A stretch of DNA of 64,000 nucleotides from Euwallacea fornicatus (lineage: Eukaryota > Arthropoda > Insecta > Coleoptera > Curculionidae), in the NCBI RefSeq assembly GCF_040115645.1, contig NW_027096046.1:62001-126000 (forward strand), in the 5' to 3' direction. The translations under genes were made by a program, and so were the position numbers. The notes below the pieces were generated by a model. That model was not told the DNA's origin. It was given only the letters and a program-made list of their open reading frames with translations, and searched no databases. Positions 1 to 12,764 of this stretch are shown piece by piece; position 1 is the stretch's first letter, and each line of letters opens with the position of its first letter.

Positions 1-176
1 CATCATGATTGCATCTTGTTGAATTTCCAAGAAACATAGTACTTTATGTGCTCAAACACACAACTTTTGTGACTTTTCCAATTTTGAAGCTTGATAACTT
101 TGGCAAATGTGGACCAAATTTGTTAACCATAGTGTCAAATTAATCAGCTCGACGAGATCTTTAAAATGACACAACA
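1..176. repeat. reference monomer (defines monomer coordinates 1-176)
   Basis: This first monomer sets the phase used in all entries. Landmarks: BspHI-type tcatga at 3-8; ScaI-type agtact at 38-43; a CA run at 56-61; three T-tracts at 65-68, 74-77 and 82-85; ctcgat at 90-95; a 7-bp inverted repeat actttgg/ccaaagt at 97-103 and 127-133, intact only in monomers with ccaaag; the palindrome caaatttg at 115-122; gttaac at 122-127; ctcgacg at 148-154; and a two-haplotype block at 159-176 running into the next monomer. This copy has the rare T at 92, which makes aagctt (HindIII), and ccatag at 127-132, so its own inverted repeat is broken at 130. Phase is arbitrary because no array edge is visible. 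Confidence 0.95.
87..92. other. HindIII-type landmark, block I
   Basis: aagctt created by C-to-T at monomer position 92 (ctcgat to cttgat). I saw this only at 87, 6247, 12759 and 27366, each time in the same type of monomer opening the same string. Confidence 0.93.
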
Positions 177-250
177 ATTCATGATTGCATCTTGTTGAAT
201 TTCCAAGAAAAATAGTAATTTATGTGCTCAAACACACAACTTTTGTGACT

Positions 251-1130
251 TTTCAAACTTTGAAGCTCGATAACTTTGGCAAATGTGGACCAAATTTGTT
301 AACCAAACTGTCAAATTAATCAGCTCGACGAGATTTTGAAGATGTCACAACACATCATGATTGCATCTTGGTGAATTTCCAAGAAAAATAGTACTTTATG
401 TGCTCAAACACACAATTTTTGTGACTTTTCAAACTTTGAAGCTCGATAACTTTGGCAAATGAAGACCAAATTTGTTAAACAAAGTGTCAAATTAATCAGA
501 TCGACGAGATTTTGAAGATGTCACAACACATCATGATTGCATCTTGTTGAATTTCCAAGAAACATAGTACTTTATGTGCTCAAACACACAATTTTTGTGA
601 CTTTTCCAATTTTGAAGCTCGATAACTTTGGCAAATGTGGACCAAATTTGTTAACCAAAGTGTCCAATTAATCAGCTCGACGAGATCTTTAAAATGACAC
701 AACAATTCATGATTGCATCTTGGTGAATTTCCAAGAAAAATAGTACTTTATGTGCTCAAACACACAACTTTTGTGACTTTTCAAACTTTGAAGCTCGATA
801 ACTTTGGCAAATGTGGACCAAATTTGTTAACCAAAGTGTCAAATTAATCAGATCGACGAGATCTTTAAAATGACACAAAAATTCATGATTGCATCTTGTT
901 GAATTTCCAAGAAAAATAGTACTTTATGTGCTCAAACACACAACTTTTGTGACTTTTCCAATTTTGAAGCTCGATAACTTTGGCAAATGAAGACCAAATT
1001 TGTTAAACAAAGTGTCAAATTAATCAGCTCGACGAGATTTTGAAGATGTCACAACACATCATGATTGCATCTTGTTGAATTTCCAAGAAACATAGTACTT
1101 TATGTGCTCAAACACACAACTTTTGTGACT
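251..1130. repeat. 5-monomer tandem duplication, copy 1 (880 bp)
   Basis: This 880-bp stretch is repeated directly at 1131-2010. The diagnostic string is preserved in order: ccaaac, then cttggtg, then cacaattttt with gtccaatt, then acaaaaatt. The duplication is absent from the otherwise matching segment at 6161-7400, so it arose after the larger blocks diverged or was lost there. Confidence 0.92.
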
Positions 1131-1232
1131 TTTCAAACTTTGAAGCTCGATAACTTTGGCAAATGTGGACCAAATTTGTTAACCAAACTGTCAAATTAAT
1201 CAGCTCGACGAGATTTTGAAGATGTCACAACA
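1057..1232. repeat. chimeric monomer at the 5-monomer duplication joint
   Basis: Left part carries gaaacatag (C at 35), as in the monomer at 1937; right part carries caaacttt (79/82) and ccaaac (127-132), as in the monomer at 177. No other monomer in this block has that combination. The exchange point lies between monomer positions 35 and 79, about 1092-1134. It reads as the junction product of one in-register unequal crossover. Confidence 0.85.
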
Positions 1233-2010
1233 CATCATGATTGCATCTTGGTGAATTTCCAAGAAAAATAGTACTTTATGTGCTCAAACACACAATTTTT
1301 GTGACTTTTCAAACTTTGAAGCTCGATAACTTTGGCAAATGAAGACCAAATTTGTTAAACAAAGTGTCAAATTAATCAGATCGACGAGATTTTGAAGATG
1401 TCACAACACATCATGATTGCATCTTGTTGAATTTCCAAGAAACATAGTACTTTATGTGCTCAAACACACAATTTTTGTGACTTTTCCAATTTTGAAGCTC
1501 GATAACTTTGGCAAATGTGGACCAAATTTGTTAACCAAAGTGTCCAATTAATCAGCTCGACGAGATCTTTAAAATGACACAACAATTCATGATTGCATCT
1601 TGGTGAATTTCCAAGAAAAATAGTACTTTATGTGCTCAAACACACAACTTTTGTGACTTTTCAAACTTTGAAGCTCGATAACTTTGGCAAATGTGGACCA
1701 AATTTGTTAACCAAAGTGTCAAATTAATCAGATCGACGAGATCTTTAAAATGACACAAAAATTCATGATTGCATCTTGTTGAATTTCCAAGAAAAATAGT
1801 ACTTTATATGCTCAAACACACAACTTTTGTGACTTTTCCAATTTTGAAGCTCGATAACTTTGGCAAATGAAGACCAAATTTGTTAAACAAAGTGTCAAAT
1901 TAATCAGCTCGACGAGATTTTGAAGATGTCACAACACATCATGATTGCATCTTGTTGAATTTCCAAGAAACATAGTACTTTATGTGCTCAAACACACAAC
2001 TTTTGTGACT
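1131..2010. repeat. 5-monomer tandem duplication, copy 2 (880 bp)
   Basis: Direct second copy of 251-1130. The only difference I found is atatgct instead of atgtgct near 1808. Sequence after 2010 rejoins the pattern seen after 7290, as expected when one array copy gains five monomers by unequal exchange. Confidence 0.92.
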
Positions 2011-5000
2011 TTTCCAATTTTGAAGCTCGATAACTTTGGCAAATGTGGACCAAATTTGTTAACCATAGTGTCAAATTAATCAGCTCGACGAGATCTTTAA
2101 AATGACACAACAATTCATGATTGCATCTTGTTGAATTTCCAAGAAAAATAGTAATTTATGTGCTCAAACACACAACTTTTGTGACTTTTCAAACTTTGAA
2201 GCTCGATAACTTTGGCAAATGTGGACCAAATTTGTTAACCAAACTGTCAAATTAATCAGCTCGACGAGATTTTGAAGATGTCACAACACATCATGATTGC
2301 ATCTTGTTGAATTTCCAAGAAAAATAGTACTTTATGTGCTCAAACACACAACTTTTGTGACTTTTCCAATTTTGAAGCTCGATAACTTTGGCAAATGTGG
2401 ACCAAATTTGTTAACCAAAGTGTCAAAATAATCACCTCAACGAGATTTTGAAGATGTCACAACACATCAAGATTACATCTTGTTGAACTTCCAGGAAAAA
2501 TAGTACTTTATGTGCTCAAACACACATATTTTGTGACTTTTCCAATTTTGAAGCTCGATAACTTTGGCAAATGAAGACCAAATTTGTTAAACAAAGTGTC
2601 AAATTAATCAGATCGACGAGATTTTGAAGATGTCACAACACATCATGATTGCATCTTGTTGAATTTCCAAGAAACATAGTACTTTATGTGCTCAAACACA
2701 CAATTTTTGTGACTTTTCCAATTTTGAAGCTCGATAACTTTGGCAAATGTGGACCAAATTTGTTAACCAAAGTGTCCACTTAATCAGCTCGACGAGATCT
2801 TTAAAATGACACAACAATTCATGATTGCATCTTGGTGAATTTCCAAGAAAAATAGAACTTTATGTGCTCAAACACACAACTTTTGTGACTTTTCAAACTT
2901 TGAAGCTCGATAACTTTGGCAAATGTGGACCAAATTTGTTAACCAAAGTGTCAAATTAATCAGATCGACGAGATCTTTAAAATGACACAACAATTCATGA
3001 TTGCATCTTGTTGAATTTCCAAGAAAAATAGTACTTTATGTGCTCAAACACACAACTTTTGTGACTTTTCCAATTTTGAAGCTCGATAACTTTGGCAAAT
3101 GTGGACCAAATTTGTTAACCAAAGTGTCAAAGTAATCACCTCAACGAGATTTTGAAGATGTCACAACACATCATGATTGCATCTTGTTGAATTTCCAAGA
3201 AACATAGTACTTTATGTGCTCAAACACACAACTTTTGTGACTTTTCCAATTTTGAAGCTCGAGAACTTTGGCAAATGTGGACCAAATTTGTTAACCAAAG
3301 TGTCAAATTAATCAGATCGACGAGATCTTTAAAATGACACAACAATTCATGATTGCATCTTGTTGAATTTCCAAGAAAAATAGTACCTTATGTGCTCAAA
3401 CACACAACTTTTGTGACTTTTCAAACTTTGAAGCTCGATAACTTTGGCAAATGTGGACCAAATTTGTTAACCAAAGTGTCAAATTAATCAGATCGACGAG
3501 ATCTTTAAAATGACACAACAATTCATGATTGCATCTTGTTGAATTTCCAAGAAAAATAGTACTTTATGTGCTCAAACACACAACTTTTGTGACTTTTCAA
3601 ACTTTGAAGCTCGATAACTTTGGCAAATGAAGACCAAATTTGTTAAACAAAGTGTCAAATTAATCAGCTCGACGAGATTTTGAAGATGTTACAACACATC
3701 ATGATTGCATCTTGTTGAATTTCCAAGAAAAATAGTAATTTATGTGCTCAAACACACAACTTTTGTGACTTTTCCAATTTTGAAGCTCGATAACTTTGGC
3801 AAATGAAGACCAAATTTGTTAAACAAAGTGTCAAATTAATCAGCTCGACGAGATTTTGAAGATGTCACAACACATCATAATTGCATCTTGTTGAATTTTC
3901 AAGAAAAATAGTACTTTATGTGCTCAAACACACAACTTTTGTGACTTTTCCAATTTTGAAGCTCGATAACTTTGGCAAATGTGGACCAAATTTGTTAACC
4001 ATAGTGTCAAATTAATCAGCTCGACGAGATCTTTAAAATGACACAACAATTCATGATTGCATCTTGTTGAATTTCCAAGAAAAATAGTAATTTATGTGCT
4101 CAAACACACAACTTTTGTGACTTTTCCAATTTTGAAGCTCGATAACTTTGGCAAATGAAGACCAAATTTGTTAAACAAAGTGTCAAATTAATCAGCTCGA
4201 CGAGATTTTGAAGATGTCACAACACATCATGATTGCATCTTGTTGAATTTCCAAGAAACATAGTACTTTATGTGCTCAAACACACAACTTTTGTGACTTT
4301 TCCAATTTTGAAGCTCGATAACTTTGGCAAATGTGGACCAAATTTGTTAACCAAAGTGTCAAATTAATCAGATCGACGAGATCTTTAAAATGACACAACA
4401 ATTCATGATTGCATCTTGTTGAATTTCCAAGAAAAATAGTACCTTATGTGCTCAAACACACAACTTTTGTGACTTTTCAAACTTTGAAGCTCGATAACTT
4501 TGGCAAATGTGGACCAAATTTGTTAACCAAAGTGTCAAATTAATCAGATCGACGAGATCTTTAAAATGACACAACAATTCATGATTGCATCTTGTTGAAT
4601 TTCCAAGAAAAATAGTAATTTATGTGCTCAAACACACAACTTTTGTGACTTTTCAAACTTTGAAGCTCGAGAACTTTGGCAAATGTGGACCAAATTTGTT
4701 AACCAAAGTGTCAAATTAATCAGATCGACGAGATCTTTAAAATGACACAACAATTCATGATTGCATCTTGTTGAATTTCCAAGAAAAATAGTACCTTATG
4801 TGCTCAAACACACAACTTTTGTGACTTTTCAAACTTTGAAGCTCGATAACTTTGGCAAATGTGGACCAAATTTGTTAACCAAAGTGTCAAATTAATCAGA
4901 TCGACGAGATCTTTAAAATGACACAACAATTCATGATTGCATCTTGTTGAATTTCCAAGAAAAATAGTACTTTATGTGCTCAAACACACAACTTTTGTGA

Positions 5001-6246
5001 CTTTTCCAATTTTGAAGCTCGATAACTTTGGCAAATGAAGACCAAATTTGTTAAACAAAGTGTCAAATTAATCAGATCGACGAGATTTTGAAGATGTCAC
5101 AACACATCATGATTGCATCTTGTTGAATTTCCAAGAAAAATAGTACTTTATGTGCTCAAACACACAACTTTTGTGACTTTTCCAATTTTGAAGCTCGAGA
5201 ACATTGGCAAATGTGGACCAAATTTGTTAACCATAGTGTCAAATTAATCAGCTCGACGAGATCTTTAAAATGACACTACAATTCATGATTGCATCTTGTT
5301 GAATTTCCAAGAAAAATAGTAATTTATGTGCTCAAACACACAACTTTTGTGACTTTTCCAATTTTGAAGCTCGATAACTTTGGCAAATGAAGACCAAATT
5401 TGTTAAACAAAGTGTCAAATTAATCACCTCAACGAGATTTTGAAGATGTCACAACACATCATGATTACATCTTGTTGAACTTCCAGGAAAAATAGTACTT
5501 TATGTGCTCAAACACACATATTTTGTGACTTTTCAAACTTTGAAGCTCGATAACTTTGGCAAATGTGGACCAAATTTGTTAACCAAAGTGTCAAATTAAT
5601 CAGCTCGACGAGATTTTGAAGATGTTACAACACATCATGATTGCATCTTGTTGAATTTCCAAGAAAAATAGTACTTTATGTGCTCAAACACACAACTTTT
5701 GTGACTTTTCCAATTTTGAAGCTCGATAACTTTGGCAAATGTGGACCAAATTTGTTAACCATAGTGTCAAATTAATCAGCTCGACGAGATCTTTAAAATG
5801 ACACAACAATTCATGATTGCATCTTGTTGAATTTCCAAGAAAAATAGTAATTTATGTGCTCAAACACACAACTTTTGTGACTTTTCAAACTTTGAAGCTC
5901 GATAACTTTGGCAAATGTGGACCAAATTTGTTAACGAAAGTGTCAAATTAATCAGCTCGACGAGATCTTTAAAATGACACAACAATTCATGATTGCATCT
6001 TGTTGAATTTCCAAGAAAAATAGTACTTTATGTGCTCAAACACACAACTTTTGTGACTTTTCCAATTTTGAAGCTCGAGAACTTTGGCAAATGAAGACCA
6101 AATTTGTTAAACAAAGTGTCAAATTAATCAGCTCGACGAGATTTTGAAGATGTCACAACACATCATGATTGCATCTTGTTGAATTTCCAAGAAACATAGT
6201 ACTTTATGTGCTCAAACACACAACTTTTGTGACTTTTCCAATTTTG

Positions 6247-6252
6247 AAGCTT
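6247..6252. other. HindIII-type landmark, block II
   Basis: Same aagctt variant, 6160 bp (35 monomers) after the first. Confidence 0.93.
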
Positions 6253-7392
6253 GATAACTTTGGCAAATGTGGACCAAATTTGTTAACCATAGTGTCAAAT
6301 TAATCAGCTCGACGAGATCTTTAAAATGACACAACAATTCATGATTGCATCTTGTTGAATTTCCAAGAAAAATAGTAATTTATGTGCTCAAACACACAAC
6401 TTTTGTGACTTTTCAAACTTTGAAGCTCGATAACTTTGGCAAATGTGGACCAAATTTGTTAACCAAACTGTCAAATTAATCAGCTCGACGAGATTTTGAA
6501 GATGTCACAACACATCATGATTGCATCTTGGTGAATTTCCAAGAAAAATAGTACTTTATGTGCTCAAACACACAATTTTTGTGACTTTTCAAACTTTGAA
6601 GCTCGATAACTTTGGCAAATGAAGACCAAATTTGTTAAACAAAGTGTCAAATTAATCAGATCGACGAGATTTTGAAGATGTCACAACACATCATGATTGC
6701 ATCTTGTTGAATTTCCAAGAAACATAGTACTTTATGTGCTCAAACACACAATTTTTGTGACTTTTCCAATTTTGAAGCTCGATAACTTTGGCAAATGTGG
6801 ACCAAATTTGTTAACCAAAGTGTCCAATTAATCAGCTCGACGAGATCTTTAAAATGACACAACAATTCATGATTGCATCTTGGTGAATTTCCAAGAAAAA
6901 TAGTACTTTATGTGCTCAAACACACAACTTTTGTGACTTTTCAAACTTTGAAGCTCGATAACTTTGGCAAATGTGGACCAAATTTGTTAACCAAAGTGTC
7001 AAATTAATCAGATCGACGAGATCTTTAAAATGACACAAAAATTCATGATTGCATCTTGTTGAATTTCCAAGAAAAATAGTACTTTATGTGCTCAAACACA
7101 CAACTTTTGTGACTTTTCCAATTTTGAAGCTCGATAACTTTGGCAAATGAAGACCAAATTTGTTAAACAAAGTGTCAAATTAATCAGCTCGACGAGATTT
7201 TGAAGATGTCACAACACATCATGATTGCATCTTGTTGAATTTCCAAGAAACATAGTACTTTATGTGCTCAAACACACAACTTTTGTGACTTTTCCAATTT
7301 TGAAGCTCGATAACTTTGGCAAATGTGGACCAAATTTGTTAACCATAGTGTCAAATTAATCAGCTCGACGAGATCTTTAAAATGACACTACA

Positions 7393-7568
7393 ATTCATGA
7401 TTGCATCTTGTTGAATTTCCAAGAAAAATAGTAATTTATGTGCTCAAACACACAACTTTTGTGACTTTTCCAATTTTGAAGCTCGATAACTTTGGCAAAT
7501 GAAGACCAAATTTGTTAAACAAAGTGTCAAATTAATCAGCTCGACGAGATCTTTAAAATGACACTACA
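7393..7568. repeat. chimeric monomer in block II
   Basis: It combines taattt at 42, ccaatttt, gaagacc and ttaaac, as in the monomer at 4049, with the aaaatgac haplotype and cactac at the right end, as in the monomer just before it. It is the extra monomer that makes the offset between blocks I and II change from 30 to 31 monomers here. Confidence 0.7.
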
Positions 7569-10500
7569 ATTCATGATTGCATCTTGTTGAATTTCCAAGA
7601 AAAATAGTAATTTATGTGCTCAAACACACAACTTTTGTGACTTTTCAAACTTTGAAGCTCGATAACTTTGGCAAATGTGGACCAAATTTGTTAACCAAAC
7701 TGTCAAATTAATCAGCTCGACGAGATTTTGAAGATGTCACAACACATCATGATTGCATCTTGTTGAATTTCCAAGAAAAATAGTACTTTATGTGCTCAAA
7801 CACACAACTTTTGTGACTTTTCCAATTTTGAAGCTCGATAACTTTGGCAAATGTGGACCAAATTTGTTAACCAAAGTGTCAAAATAATCACCTCAACGAG
7901 ATTTTGAAGATGTCACAACACATCATGATTACATCTTGTTGAACTTCCAGGAAAAATAGTACTTTATGTGCTCAAACACACATATTTTGTGACTTTTCCA
8001 ATTTTGAAGCTCGATAACTTTGGCAAATGAAGACCAAATTTGTTAAACAAAGTGTCAAATTAATCAGATCGACGAGATTTTGAAGATGTCACAACACATC
8101 ATGATTGCATCTTGTTGAATTTCCAAGAAAAATAGTAATTTATGTGCTCAAACACACAACTTTTGTGACTTTTCAAACTTTGAAGCTCGATAACTTTGGC
8201 AAATGTGGACCAAATTTGTTAACCAAACTGTCAAATTAATCAGCTCGACGAGATTTTGAAGATGTCACAACACATCATGATTGCATCTTGTTGAATTTCC
8301 AAGAAAAATAGTACTTTATGTGCTCAAACACACAACTTTTGTGACTTTTCCAATTTTGAAGCTCGAGAACTTTGGCAAATGTGGACCAAATTTGTTAACC
8401 ATAGTGTCAAATTAATCAGCTCGACGAGATCTTTAAAATGACACAACAATTCATGATTGCATCTTGTTGAATTTCCAAGAAAAATAGTAATTTATGTGCT
8501 CAAACACACAACTTTTGTGACTTTTCAAACTTTGAAGCTCGATAACTTTGGCAAATGTGGACCAAATTTGTTAACCAAACTGTCCAATTAATCAGCTCGA
8601 CGAGATCTTTAAAATGACACAACAATTCATGATTGCATCTTGTTGAATTTCCAAGAAAAATAGTACTTTATGTGCTCAAACACACAACTTTTGTGACTTT
8701 TCAAACTTTGAAGCTCGATAACTTTGGCAAATGTGGACCAAATTTGTTAACAAAAGTGTCAAAGTAATCACCTCAACGAGATTTTGAAGATGTCACAACA
8801 CATCATGATTACATCTTGTTGAACTTCCAGGAAAAATAGTACTTTATGTGCACAAACACACTTATTTTGTGACTTTTCCAATTTTGAAGCTCGATAACTT
8901 TGGCAAATGAAGACCAAATTTGTTAAACAAAGTGTCAAATTAATCAGATCGACGAGATTTTGAAGATGTCACAACACATCATGATTGCATCTTGTTGAAT
9001 TTCCAAGAAACATAGTACTTTATGTGCTCAAACACACAACTTTTGTGACTTTTCCAATTTTGAAGCTCGATAACTTTGGCAAATGAAGACCAAATTTGTT
9101 AAACAAAGTGTCAAATTAATCAGATCGACGAGATCTTTAAAATGACACAACAATTCATGATTGCATCTTGTTGAATTTCCAAGAAAAATAGTACTTTATG
9201 TGCTCAAACACACAACTTTTGTGACTTTTCAAACTTTGAAGCTCGATAACTTTGGCAAATGTGGACCAAATTTGTTAACCAAAGTGTCAAATTAATCAGA
9301 TCGACGAGATCTTTAAAATGACACAACAACTCATGATTGCATCTTGTTGAATTTCCAAGAAAAATAGTACTTTATGTGCTCAAACACACAACTTTTGTGA
9401 CTTTTCCAATTTTGAAGCTCGATAACTTTGGCAAATGAAGACCAAATTTGTTAAACAAAGTGTCAAATTAATCAGATCGACGAGATTTTGAAGATGTCAC
9501 AACACATCATGATTGCATCTTGTTGAATTTCCAAGAAAAATAGTACTTTATGTGCTCAAACACACAACTTTTGTGACTTTTCCAATTTTGAAGCTCGAGA
9601 ACTTTGGCAAATGTGGACCAAATTTGTTAACCATAGTGTCAAATTAATCAGCTCGACGAGATCTTTAAAATGACACTACAATTCATGATTGCATCTTGTT
9701 GAATTTCCAAGAAAAATAGTAATTTATGTGCTCAAACACACAACTTTTGTGACTTTTCCAATTTTGAAGCTCGATAACTTTGGCAAATGAAGACCAAATT
9801 TGTTAAACAAAGTGTCAAATTAATCAGCTCGACGAGATTTTGAAGATGTCACAACACATCATAATTGCATCTTGTTGAATTTTCAAGAAAAATAGTACTT
9901 TATGTGCTCAAACACACAACTTTTGTGACTTTTCCAATTTTGAAGCTCGATAACTTTGGCAAATGTGGACCAAATTTGTTAACCAAAGTGTCAAATTAAT
10001 CAGATCGACGAGATCTTTAAAATGACACAACAATTCATGATTGCATCTTGTTGAATTTCCAAGAAAAATAGTACTTTATGTGCTCAAACACACAACTTTT
10101 GTGACTTTTCAAACTTTGAAGCTCGATAACTTTGGCAAATGAAGACCAAATTTGTTAAACAAAGTGTCAAATTAATCAGCTCGACGAGATTTTGAAGATG
10201 TTACAACACATCATGATTGCATCTTGTTGAATTTCCAAGAAAAATAGTACTTTATGTGCTCAAACACACAACTTTTGTGACTTTTCCAATTTTGAAGCTC
10301 GATAACATTGGCAAATGAAGACCAAATTTGTTAAACAAAGTGTCAAATTAATCAGATCGACGAGATTTTGAAGATGTCACAACACATCATGATTGCATCT
10401 TGTTGAATTTCCAAGAAAAATAGTACTTTATGTGCTCAAACACACAACTTTTGTGACTTTTCCAATTTTGAAGCTCGAGAACTTTGGCAAATGTGGACCA

Positions 10501-12758
10501 AATTTGTTAACCATAGTGTCAAATTAATCAGCTCGACGAGATCTTTAAAATGACACAACAATTCATGATTGCATCTTGTTGAATTTCCAAGAAAAATAGT
10601 AATTTATGTGCTCAAACACACAACTTTTGTGACTTTTCCAATTTTGAAGCTCGATAACTTTGGCAAATGAAGACCAAATTTGTTAAACAAAGTGTCAAAT
10701 TAATCAGCTCGACGAGATTTTGAAGATGTCACAACACATCATGATTGCATCTTGTTGAATTTCCAAGAAACATAGTACTTTATGTGCTCAAACACACAAC
10801 TTTTGTGACTTTTCCAATTTTGAAGCTCGATAACTTTGGCAAATGTGGACCAAATTTGTTAACCAAAGTGTCAAATTAATCAGATCGACGAGATCTTTAA
10901 AATGACACAACAATTCATGATTGCATCTTGTTGAATTTCCAAGAAAAATAGTACCTTATGTGCTCAAACACACAACTTTTGTGACTTTTCAAACTTTGAA
11001 GCTCGATAACTTTGGCAAATGTGGACCAAATTTGTTAACCAAAGTGTCAAATTAATCAGATCGACGAGATCTTTAAAATGACACAACAATTCATGATTGC
11101 ATCTTGTTGAATTTCCAAGAAAAATAGTAATTTATGTGCTCAAACACACAACTTTTGTGACTTTTCAAACTTTGAAGCTCGAGAACTTTGGCAAATGTGG
11201 ACCAAATTTGTTAACCAATGTGTCAAATTAATCAGATCGACGAGATCTTTAAAATGACACAACAATTCATGATTGCATCTTGTTGAATTTCCAAGAAAAA
11301 TAGTACCTTATGTGCTCAAACACACAACTTTTGTGACTTTTCAAACTTTGAAGCTCGATAACTTTGGCAAATGTGGACCAAATTTGTTAACCAAAGTGTC
11401 AAATTAATCAGATCGACGAGATCTTTAAAATGACACAACAATTCATGATTGCATCTTGTTGAATTTCCAAGAAAAATAGTACTTTATGTGCTCAAACACA
11501 CAACTTTTGTGACTTTTCCAATTTTGAAGCTCGATAACTTTGGCAAATGAAGACCAAATTTGTTAAACAAAGTGTCAAATTAATCAGATCGACGAGATTT
11601 TGAAGATGTCACAACACATCATGATTGCATCTTGTTGAATTTCCAAGAAAAATAGTACTTTATGTGCTCAAACACACAACTTTTGTGACTTTTCCAATTT
11701 TGAAGCTCGAGAACATTGGCAAATGTGGACCAAATTTGTTAACCATAGTGTCAAATTAATCAGCTCGACGAGATCTTTAAAATGACACTACAATTCATGA
11801 TTGCATCTTGTTGAATTTCCAAGAAAAATAGTAATTTATGTGCTCAAACACACAACTTTTGTGACTTTTCCAATTTTGAAGCTCGATAACTTTGGCAAAT
11901 GAAGACCAAATTTGTTAAACAAAGTGTCAAATTAATCACCTCAACGAGATTTTGAAGATGTCACAACACATCATGATTACATCTTGTTGAACTTCCAGGA
12001 AAAATAGTACTTTATGTGCTCAAACACACATATTTTGTGACTTTTCAAACTTTGAAGCTCGATAACTTTGGCAAATGTGGACCAAATTTGTTAACCAAAG
12101 TGTCAAATTAATCAGCTCGACGAGATTTTGAAGATGTTACAACACATCATGATTGCATCTTGTTGAATTTCCAAGAAAAATAGTACTTTATGTGCTCAAA
12201 CACACAACTTTTGTGACTTTTCCAATTTTGAAGCTCGATAACTTTGGCAAATGTGGACCAAATTTGTTAACCATAGTGTCAAATTAAACAGCTCGACGAG
12301 ATCTTTAAAATGACACAACAATTCATGATTGCATCTTGTTGAATTTCCAAGAAAAATAGTAATTTATGTGCTCAAACACACAACTTTTGTGACTTTTCAA
12401 ACTTTGAAGCTCGATAACTTTGGCAAATGTGGACCAAATTTGTTAACGAAAGTGTCAAATTAATCAGCTCGACGAGATCTTTAAAATGACACAACAATTC
12501 ATGATTGCATCTTGTTGAATTTCCAAGAAAAATAGTACTTTATGTGCTCAAACACACAACTTTTGTGACTTTTCCAATTTTGAAGCTCGAGAACTTTGGC
12601 AAATGAAGACCAAATTTGTTAAACAAAGTGTCAAATTAATCAGCTCGACGAGATTTTGAAGATGTCACAACACATCATGATTGCATCTTGTTGAATTTCC
12701 AAGAAACATAGTACTTTATGTGCTCAAACACACAACTTTTGTGACTTTTCCAATTTTG

Positions 12759-12764
12759 AAGCTT
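12759..12764. other. HindIII-type landmark, block III
   Basis: Same aagctt variant, 6512 bp (37 monomers) after the second. Confidence 0.93.

Larger units (their letters stand above)
1..6160. repeat. HOR block I, 35 monomers
   Basis: Thirty-five monomers of 176 bp, opening with the HindIII-type monomer. Its first six monomers are matched type for type by monomers at 6161 and 12673. It differs from block II by an inserted 5-monomer duplication (about 251-2010) and by loss of monomers elsewhere. Its last twelve monomers (4049-6160) match the last twelve of block II (10561-12672) at offset 6512 bp, which is 37 monomers. Block edges are set by where the HindIII-type monomer recurs; the true HOR edge could be a few monomers away. 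Confidence 0.85.
6161..12672. repeat. HOR block II, 37 monomers (6512 bp)
   Basis: Exactly 37 x 176 bp between consecutive HindIII-type monomers. Monomers 6161-7216 match 1-1056, and 10561-12672 matches 4049-6160 with isolated substitutions (for example ccaatg near 11219 and attaaacag near 12286). The middle has been rearranged relative to block I: extra monomers at 7393 and between 8097 and 9856 have no simple one-to-one partner. Confidence 0.85.

Noticed and set aside
90..105. CENP-B box-like motif at ctcgataactttggc
   Set aside because: Only part of the required core fits (CG near the start, GG near the end); the key central A and the CGGG block do not match, so I do not call it.
99..130. 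compensatory change between acattgg (99) and ccatag (130) in the inverted repeat
   Set aside because: The two variants co-occur in some monomers (5105, 11617, 19184), but the changed bases do not pair with each other, and acattgg also occurs without ccatag (10209, 17248, 20064).
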